NCBI GenBank assembly: GCA_011364925.1
Contig: RDOA01000033.1
Location: forward strand, 1-39,480
Length of the DNA stretch: 39,480 nt
Direction of reading: 5' to 3'
Source of the DNA: Promethearchaeota archaeon
GTDB taxonomy: Archaea > Asgardarchaeota > Lokiarchaeia > Sigyniarchaeales > SOKP01
The position numbers and the translations under genes are program-made. The first letter of the stretch is position 1, and every line of letters starts with the position of its first letter. The notes beneath the pieces are model-generated. The model saw only the letters and a program-made list of their open reading frames with translations. It did not search any database and was not told the DNA's origin. This document shows, one piece after another, positions 34,136-39,480 of the stretch.

Positions 34136-37100
34136 TTATATTAACTTCCAATGCTTTTTCCCCATTTTTGATTCAGTTAAAACTAAACCCTTGCGTTCCA
34201 ACTCTTTTAGTTTAATTTGTAAAAATCGAGCATCCATCATGTCTTTAATTTTCATCTTAAAGATTAACGCTGTGATAGGTTGCCATTCATTAGAGAGTGC
34301 TTCTATTATTTTATCTGTAGTAATTATTGGTAATTGAGTTTGAGTCAGTTGAGGTTGAGGTGGTTGAACTTGTGATTTTAGAACTTTTTTTTCAATAACT
34401 TGTGGTTCTGCTTCCCCTTTCGCTATTTGTAATTGTTTTCGTTTTTCAGCAACAGTTCCAGGTTTAACGGGTATAACTTCTAATGGTTCCTTTAACTCTT
34501 TAATTGAGGGTACGATTTCTTCAGGTTTTCCTTTCTTATAAAATTCTTGAATGATTTTGATAATGTCTTCCTTCCGAACTTTAGATGGTATTTCTATACT
34601 GTTTTCTGAACAGTATTCTCTCAATTCTTCAATTGTCCAATTCCGAAGGGTCTTTTCTGTTAAAACCTCATGGCTAGGTTCTCTTATCTTAGGTGCAACT
34701 TCTTCTGTTTCTTTTGTGTCTTCCCATTCGATTTCGACTTCTTTATGGATTTCTCTTTCTATTCCCTCTTTTTGAGCAGGAGGTTTCCTTACTTTAATTT
34801 TAGGAGGAGCTTTAACGCCAATCGCATCTTTCATTAATTTCATTAATTCCTCTTCTGAAATTTTTCCTTTATATCTACTTTCGCCTTGTGAAACGATGTT
34901 GTAAGCACTTGAAACAAATTGAGGTATATATCTTTCGATTAAGCCTGCTCTCTTCTCACTTTTTCGAATACTTGCTTTCCTATTAAGATATACTCTGAGC
35001 CGTCTTCCTATTGCTTCGAGACAATATTTTATTTCTTTGAGTAAATCCTCGTCTTCAGCTAATGCATTTTTTGATTGAGATTTAAACATTAAATGAACAT
35101 AGGGTCCGGAAACATTTACCATAAGCTTGATTGGGCCCTTTGGAAGATTGTTATCGTATGTATCTAATTTATAATTTTTCCAATTGACCGATTGAACAGC
35201 TTTAGTGATAGCGCAATCAGCACTATCTCTTAGTTTGGGAGTTCTGTTTACAAAACGAGATAATACATCTCTAGATCGTTTGGGAGTATCAAGTTTTCTT
35301 GGATCATTGCAATATGCCATAGCAGCTTCAACCACATAAGCTAAGCCTTTTCCTGACGTTGGAGGTCTTGTTTCTGCGTTCACGAAATCATCGTCTCTGG
35401 TGTAATTTACAGTGAAGTACTCAAAAACATCTTGATATGAGTCTTTCAACACTTCAGTTGACAAAGATATCTTTTTTTGAATTGTTTGTAGAAATTGATC
35501 TGGTTCTGAAAATTGGTCTTTTATGTCAACATTGGCTAATATTTTCGAGTTAAAAATTTTAATATTATCAACATCTATAATCTCATCTTCGATAGTTTCA
35601 GGCGTTATTGATAATTTTTGTTTTTCTTTGTCCTTTTTTCTTTTATCTTGCAATATTTCTGCTGAAGTTTTAAGACTTTCTATAGGATCATCGAAATAGT
35701 CGACATTATCCGAAATCTTAAGTCCAATTTCTTTAATTAAAGTGCTTTCTAAAACAATATCTCCAACAGGAATAGCCGTATCTGTTGGAGGATTCATATA
35801 CTTAATCGATTTAAAAGCGTGAAAGAGAGTATTGAATTGTTCGTTTGTTAATTCTGATGGTTTCGCCTTTGAAATTTGAACTTCATTCACCACATCTTCC
35901 AGTTCGGTACGATTTTTTATTTTTTTAGCTTCAACCAACCCCGAATTGGCAGTAAAAATCTTTTCTAAAGTACTTTTAATTTTTTCTCTTTCTAAATAAA
36001 TTGCATCTATCTCTTTTATTACTTTATCAATTTCTTTTTCTATTTTCTTTTCGTCTTTTTTAGTTTCAGATTTTTCTAATCGATTTTGATGTTTTTTGAT
36101 TTCGTTATCAAATTTATCTAATGCTTTGTTTGAATGATTGTATTTCTCCATAGCTTCCCAATAACTATTCTTCAACTCTTCAGAATCGACACTGTAAATT
36201 ATTAATTTATCACGAGGCTTTGTCGAACGTCCAAAAACTCTTTTTTCGAACTTAAAGTAATAAATGTCATCAGTTTTTTTCGTTAATTTGTTTACAAACC
36301 CACTATTAAGAATTAAAACAGATAGTTTTTCTTGTAAACTCCTTTCAGCAATATTAAGAATCTCTTTCGCAGTTTTTGAACTCATTCTTACAAAATTATC
36401 TTGTAAAAAAGCTGAGATTGACAAATTTTCTGATTTTGTTAAGAGATCTTGTAAATCCCCTATATTTATTGATGATGGATGTGGTTTTGCATATTTTGGT
36501 TGTTTGGGAAAACTTGAAACTAACCTTCTGTAAATCCATTCTTTTCCGGAGGGATCAATAAAAATTATTGTGATGTGTGGGTTCATTAATGCCGTTTCAT
36601 TAATATATGTGTCAACGTAACCCCTAACATATTTTACATTTAAATAATTCAATTTAATGTAAGTTCCGTGTAGAAATTGACTATCGACTTCAGTTGGGCG
36701 AACTAGATATTTCTTTTCGTTTTTTGAAGTCGTAAAGAATTCTGAAACTGTAGCGTAGATAGAATCCTTAGATTTTGATACTGCAACAATGGGTTTTCCA
36801 GTTGTATTTTGAGCGTCACTAAAAGCACTTGGAGCACCGAACCCTTGACTTCCACGAGTTTGTTTCAATTCAACGCTTTTTGAAGAAGCAAGGTATTTCC
36901 CATATTTACGTAAATCAGTTTTATGCATTCCTATTCCATTATCGAAGATTTCAAATGTATAACTCATCACATTTTTTTGTGATAGTTCAGATGTTAAAAA
37001 GGATGCGGCTTCAAATTCTCTTAGTCGAATTATAACAAGAGGTTCAATATCTACAATTGGTTCAACAGGTTTAATGATCTCGTTCATATCTTCTATAATT

Positions 37101-37528
37101 CGTCTTACCTCTTCTTCAACCTCGAGTTCTTCTTTATCAACAATCTCACCCGATTCTTCATCTTTATCCGAATGTACAACCAACTCTTTTTCGGAGGGTT
37201 GGGTTGATGTTAACCCAATTTCCTGCATAAGCGCCAACTTTGCTTCATTATTTAAAGGTTGGCCAACTTCATCTTTTCTTGCCTCCTCAAGGATGGACAA
37301 ATTCTCTAATGATAATTCTTGGTCTAGAGAGAATTTAATTCTTGATTCCTCATCTTCTAATTCTTGCCATTGGAATTCTTCAATCGCGTCTAACGCGTTA
37401 TCGAGAAATTCTGATACGTATTGCTGGTGCTTCCAATATCCAAACTCAAAGCCTACTAATTGCGTTCGCTTTCTCATAAATTGGGCGATTGTACCTTGCT
37501 TTATTCTGCCTTCTTCATCAGATTCCAT
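34136..37528 (-). CDS. top6B: DNA topoisomerase VI subunit B, enlarged (1130 residues)
   Basis: This is the ATPase subunit of topoisomerase VI. The GHKL fold is plain: SEFLDNALDA (E40, N44), DNGIGM (196-201) and QTRGSQGFGAPSAF (223-236). Typical archaeal subunits have about 500-650 residues; this has 1130. An insert of over 100 acidic residues (about 55-165) separates the N box from the G1 box. A long charged coiled-coil insert lies near 480-540. A transducer-like region follows. The C terminus adds a SAP/HeH-like segment (WTIEELREYCSENSIEIPSK, then RKEDIIKII) and a final winged helix of about 65 residues. GAGGT lies about nine bases before the ATG. The extra parts may bind DNA or partners; that is inference. 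Confidence 0.94.
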   Translation of the reverse strand: MESDEEGRIKQGTIAQFMRKRTQLVGFEFGYWKHQQYVSEFLDNALDAIEEFQWQELEDEESRIKFSLDQELSLENLSILEEARKDEVGQPLNNEAKLALMQEIGLTSTQPSEKELVVHSDKDEESGEIVDKEELEVEEEVRRIIEDMNEIIKPVEPIVDIEPLVIIRLREFEAASFLTSELSQKNVMSYTFEIFDNGIGMHKTDLRKYGKYLASSKSVELKQTRGSQGFGAPSAFSDAQNTTGKPIVAVSKSKDSIYATVSEFFTTSKNEKKYLVRPTEVDSQFLHGTYIKLNYLNVKYVRGYVDTYINETALMNPHITIIFIDPSGKEWIYRRLVSSFPKQPKYAKPHPSSINIGDLQDLLTKSENLSISAFLQDNFVRMSSKTAKEILNIAERSLQEKLSVLILNSGFVNKLTKKTDDIYYFKFEKRVFGRSTKPRDKLIIYSVDSEELKNSYWEAMEKYNHSNKALDKFDNEIKKHQNRLEKSETKKDEKKIEKEIDKVIKEIDAIYLEREKIKSTLEKIFTANSGLVEAKKIKNRTELEDVVNEVQISKAKPSELTNEQFNTLFHAFKSIKYMNPPTDTAIPVGDIVLESTLIKEIGLKISDNVDYFDDPIESLKTSAEILQDKRKKDKEKQKLSITPETIEDEIIDVDNIKIFNSKILANVDIKDQFSEPDQFLQTIQKKISLSTEVLKDSYQDVFEYFTVNYTRDDDFVNAETRPPTSGKGLAYVVEAAMAYCNDPRKLDTPKRSRDVLSRFVNRTPKLRDSADCAITKAVQSVNWKNYKLDTYDNNLPKGPIKLMVNVSGPYVHLMFKSQSKNALAEDEDLLKEIKYCLEAIGRRLRVYLNRKASIRKSEKRAGLIERYIPQFVSSAYNIVSQGESRYKGKISEEELMKLMKDAIGVKAPPKIKVRKPPAQKEGIEREIHKEVEIEWEDTKETEEVAPKIREPSHEVLTEKTLRNWTIEELREYCSENSIEIPSKVRKEDIIKIIQEFYKKGKPEEIVPSIKELKEPLEVIPVKPGTVAEKRKQLQIAKGEAEPQVIEKKVLKSQVQPPQPQLTQTQLPIITTDKIIEALSNEWQPITALIFKMKIKDMMDARFLQIKLKELERKGLVLTESKMGKKHWKLI

Positions 37529-37622
37529 TATGCCAATACCTCTTCATTTTTTCTGATTAAATTGAATCTCAACTAATTACACATAAGGGTATAGTTATTA
37601 CAATAAATATTACACGAATAAT

Positions 37623-37673
37623 CTAATTCTTACGCAATTCATTCAATTTTTCAATATGTAATTGTTCAATCAT
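37623..37673 (-). other. Possible leaderless mini-ORF upstream of top6B
   Basis: A 16-codon ORF reads MIEQLHIEKLNELRKN. Its ATG sits about 26 bases from the centre of the TATA-like box at 37695-37703, exactly where an archaeal transcript would begin, so it could be translated without a leader. It ends about 94 bases before the top6B ATG. A chance ORF of this length is common, so support is limited to the position. Confidence 0.25.
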
Positions 37674-37694
37674 TTTGAACAGAAATTGAATTAC

Positions 37695-37709
37695 TATTTA
37701 AATCTTTTC
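37695..37709 (-). promoter_or_regulatory. BRE/TATA promoter of the top6B-top6A-pyrE operon
   Basis: In the leftward direction GAAAAG (BRE-like) is followed directly by ATTTAAATA (TATA box). This is one of the best promoter matches in the window. Expected transcription start is near 37673, giving a leader of about 145 bases before top6B. Confidence 0.5.
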
Positions 37710-37742
37710 TTTGATTGAAAAAATTTATTAAGGAACAGTAGA

Positions 37743-39026
37743 CTATATGTTAACTTCTCTGTTTAGATATTTTTCTAAAGCCACATCAAGGATTCTTGAT
37801 GCTACATATCTTTTAGTAGATTTTTCAATGTGAGTTATGTGCTTTTCTTTATCTATTATGTATACTTCATTATCCTTGCTATTAAAACCAATATCCTCGC
37901 GTCCCACATCGTTGGCAACGATTAGATCTGCCTCAGATTTTAAAAGCCGACTATGCGCTCGATCAATTAATTCAGTTCGCGAGACTTTAATTTCAGCCTT
38001 AAATGCAACGATAAATAGTCTATAATCTTTTCTTCGTGCCACATTTAATATTTTAGGTGTCAATTTCATATTTACTTTCAATTCTTCTACTTCGTCAGAA
38101 GATATTTTTCCCTCAACGCATTCAGTAGGTTTATAATCAGATATAGCTGCAGCAGAGATAAAAATGTCATAGTTAGTATAAGAGAGCTCATCTTTGATCG
38201 CATTAATAAAATCTTCGGCAGATTCAACGTGTTTCGTATTAATATAATCAGGTATTTTTACTGAACATTCACCAGCAACTAGTAATACTTCTGCCCCTCT
38301 TGCCGAAGCTTCTTTAGCTATTTCAATCCCCATTCGTCCAGATGATTTATTTGATAAATATCTAATGTCATCTATCGCCTCCCGGCTAGGACCAGCAGTT
38401 ATCAAAACTTTTTTACCTTCGAGATCTCTGGAGGTGATTAATAAATCTAAAACCCTATCAATCACATCGTCTACTTTGGCAATTTTAGCCTTTCCTTCAG
38501 ATAATCGGGGCCCCAATACATCAATACCATGTTCTTTTAAAATAGCAATATTTTGTTCTATTATAGGATGATACATACTTTCATGCATAGCAGGAACTAT
38601 AACAATTGGTATGGAGGAGCCAAATGCAGTTGAAACCATCGTAGTTACTGGCGTATCATCGATTCCATTAGCAATTTTGGAAATTGTATTTGCGGTGGCA
38701 GGACAAACTAAAATTAAATCAGCCTTTCCACTCGCATTAGGCCTATCTCCTGCTAAAAATACGTGTTCAACTGCTCCAGTTAATTTTGTAATTGTTGGAT
38801 TCCCGGTTGCCCAATGCATTAAAGAAGGTTTAATCAATTTCGTAGCTGCCTTTGACATAACCGGAATAACTTCCGCTCCTAAACGCATTAATTCCCTCGC
38901 TATTATAGGTGCATTGATTACTGCAACTGAGCCAGTCAGACACATACATATTGTCTTTCCTCTTAAAATTGTTCCTTTACTTTCAATAATGTCCTTGGAA
39001 GGATGACGTAATTGATGTTTTACCAT
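37743..39026 (-). CDS. coaBC: Bifunctional CoaBC (phosphopantothenoylcysteine synthetase/decarboxylase)
   Basis: This is a 427-residue enzyme for two steps of coenzyme A synthesis: joining cysteine to phosphopantothenate, then decarboxylating to phosphopantetheine. The N-terminal flavoprotein (CoaC) domain of about 20-200 has GKTICMCLTGSVAVINAP, the catalytic His in VEHVFL, CPATANTISKIANGI and PAMHESMY (His where many homologues have Asn). The CoaB domain of about 200-427 has ITAGPSREAIDDIRYLSN, SSGRMGIEIAKEA and AAAISDYKP. Length and order are normal for the fused protein. The start is the ATG at 39026, with no ribosome site, so it may be leaderless. It has its own transcription unit, 214 bp from the top6B ATG. 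Confidence 0.95.
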   Translation of the reverse strand: MVKHQLRHPSKDIIESKGTILRGKTICMCLTGSVAVINAPIIARELMRLGAEVIPVMSKAATKLIKPSLMHWATGNPTITKLTGAVEHVFLAGDRPNASGKADLILVCPATANTISKIANGIDDTPVTTMVSTAFGSSIPIVIVPAMHESMYHPIIEQNIAILKEHGIDVLGPRLSEGKAKIAKVDDVIDRVLDLLITSRDLEGKKVLITAGPSREAIDDIRYLSNKSSGRMGIEIAKEASARGAEVLLVAGECSVKIPDYINTKHVESAEDFINAIKDELSYTNYDIFISAAAISDYKPTECVEGKISSDEVEELKVNMKLTPKILNVARRKDYRLFIVAFKAEIKVSRTELIDRAHSRLLKSEADLIVANDVGREDIGFNSKDNEVYIIDKEKHITHIEKSTKRYVASRILDVALEKYLNREVNI

Positions 39027-39227
39027 TGTTTGGATGTAATTTTTAATTAATCTGATTATTAAGAATTTATACTCAATTTAAAAATATTGCAATCCTTTTT
39101 TCTCTTTTTTTTAAAATTAGATAAATGAGTTTGATTTAGATTGTATACTTAGAAAGTTTTTATATTCTTTAAAATCCATTTTAGATTTAATTCTTAAAAG
39201 AAAGGAAAATAAGAGATAGTTTTTATA

Positions 39228-39287
39228 ATGACCTCAATTTATGGTCCTTTACCTTCCTGACCAGGATTTATTCTATACTTTTGGTAA
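39228..39287 (+). other. Micro-ORF copy 1 with in-frame TGA
   Basis: Reading from ATG at 39228: MTSIYGPLPS, then TGA (39258-39260), then PGFILYFW and TAA. The peptide shares S-I-Y-G-x-x-P-S-(TGA)-P-G and a later Y-F with the copy at 39345. No clear ribosome site is present. It could be a selenocysteine-containing mini-protein, a pair of decayed ORFs, or a non-coding repeat. No SECIS element was recognised. Confidence 0.3.
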
Positions 39288-39413
39288 AATTTGATTACCA
39301 TTTTCTTACAATATTAATTATTAAAAAAGAATGAAAAGAAGGTGATGTTTTTCAATTTAGCATCTATTTATGGGAAAATTCCATCTTGACCAGGCATTTT
39401 TTCTCGCTATTTT
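39238..39413 (+). repeat. Imperfect direct repeat pair containing TTTATGG...TGACCAGG
   Basis: Two copies, about 39231-39281 and 39360-39413, share TTTATGG and TGACCAGG with identical spacing (20 bases from the first T of TTTATGG to TGA) and similar T-rich tails. The copies lie 129 bases apart. No third copy was noticed elsewhere in the window. Confidence 0.5.
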
Positions 39414-39422
39414 TTTTTATAA
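39345..39422 (+). other. Micro-ORF copy 2 with in-frame TGA
   Basis: Reading from ATG at 39345: MFFNLASIYGKIPS, then TGA (39387-39389), then PGIFSRYFFL and TAA. AGAAGGTG lies directly before the ATG and resembles a ribosome site, though very close. It is related to copy 1 with the TGA at the same place. Several differences between the copies are silent third-base changes, which favours coding. Confidence 0.3.
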
Positions 39423-39480
39423 TTGAATTGTTCTTGTCTCAAAGCCCAAGTGGATTAATATAGCTTTTTCATTCAAGATT

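Larger units (their letters stand above)
39027..39480. other. Gene-poor AT-rich stretch at the window end
   Basis: These 454 bases hold no ordinary gene. They contain the coaBC upstream region, two related micro-ORFs (listed separately) and, at the very edge, open frames too short to judge. No tRNA, inverted repeat of note or mobile-element end was seen. Confidence 0.5.

Noticed and set aside
37074-37556. A 160-codon rightward ORF opposite the start of top6B
   Set aside because: It is antisense to conserved GHKL-coding sequence, is Ser-rich as expected from the opposite strand of acidic Glu/Asp codons, and has no ribosome site or recognisable domain.
38611-39006. A 131-codon rightward ORF opposite coaBC
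   Set aside because: It is a shadow of the CoaC domain coding sequence on the other strand.
39417-39479. A 20-codon leftward open frame running to the window edge
   Set aside because: It is too short and unsupported by any motif; other frames at the edge are open as well, so a gene end cannot be claimed.
1-39480. CRISPR arrays, tRNA/rRNA genes, insertion sequences, integrase or attachment sites
   Set aside because: No regular spacer-repeat array, cloverleaf with TTCRA arm, transposase motif or terminal inverted repeats were found.

Overview
This window looks like chromosomal DNA from an archaeon, most probably an Asgard archaeon of the Lokiarchaeia (Promethearchaeota) type. The archaeal evidence is MCM, a GINS subunit, both topoisomerase VI subunits, the F420 genes cofE and cofD, and TATA/BRE-like promoters with GGTG- or GAGG-type ribosome sites. 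The Asgard evidence is a Ras/Rab-like small GTPase, a histone-deacetylase-fold enzyme, HEAT-repeat proteins and large Ig-like surface proteins in very AT-rich DNA. The lineage is an inference; there is no rRNA or other phylogenetic anchor here. I found no tRNA, rRNA, insertion sequence, phage or CRISPR array.

Layout. (1) 1-102: the start of a leftward leucyl-tRNA synthetase-like gene, cut by the window edge. (2) 235-5465, rightward: five tightly packed genes. The first three match the LipS1 / lipoate-protein-ligase-like / LipS2 lipoyl pathway; the last two are a CofE-nitroreductase fusion (FbiB-like) and CofD for coenzyme F420. (3) 17699-5483, leftward: a seven-gene envelope cluster. It encodes a 1481-residue surface protein with a transglutaminase-like domain that has lost its catalytic Cys and His, two small or medium proteins sharing a DUF4129-like domain, a DUF4350-like membrane protein, a MoxR AAA+ ATPase, a DUF58/vWA protein and a membrane protein. 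(4) 17886-23032: single genes, namely a Pro-rich/coiled-coil/zinc-ribbon protein, an HDAC-family deacylase, the small GTPase, a zinc-type dehydrogenase, a VIT1-type iron transporter and a rubrerythrin. (5) 23102-31671: replication and repair, with a UvrD-like helicase, MCM, a membrane HEAT-repeat protein and a probable GINS subunit (Gins23). (6) 37528-31709, leftward: topoisomerase VI B (very long) and A, an unknown 172-residue protein and orotate phosphoribosyltransferase. (7) 39026-37743: CoaBC. (8) 39027-39480: no ordinary gene, but two related micro-ORFs.

How the genes work together. Region 2 makes two cofactors, lipoyl groups and F420. Region 3 resembles the bacterial MoxR-DUF58-DUF4350-DUF4129-transglutaminase clusters. 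It is probably an AAA+ chaperone/vWA pair acting with membrane and surface partners, but with a non-catalytic transglutaminase fold. Regions 5 and 6 hold much of the helicase and topoisomerase machinery of DNA replication.

The observations most worth checking are the twin micro-ORFs whose similarity runs through an in-frame TGA (39228-39422), the dead transglutaminase-like surface protein, the enlarged topoisomerase VI B with extra domains and a possible leaderless upstream mini-ORF, the FbiB-like fusion in an archaeon, and a perfect 18-bp palindrome at the likely mcm promoter.
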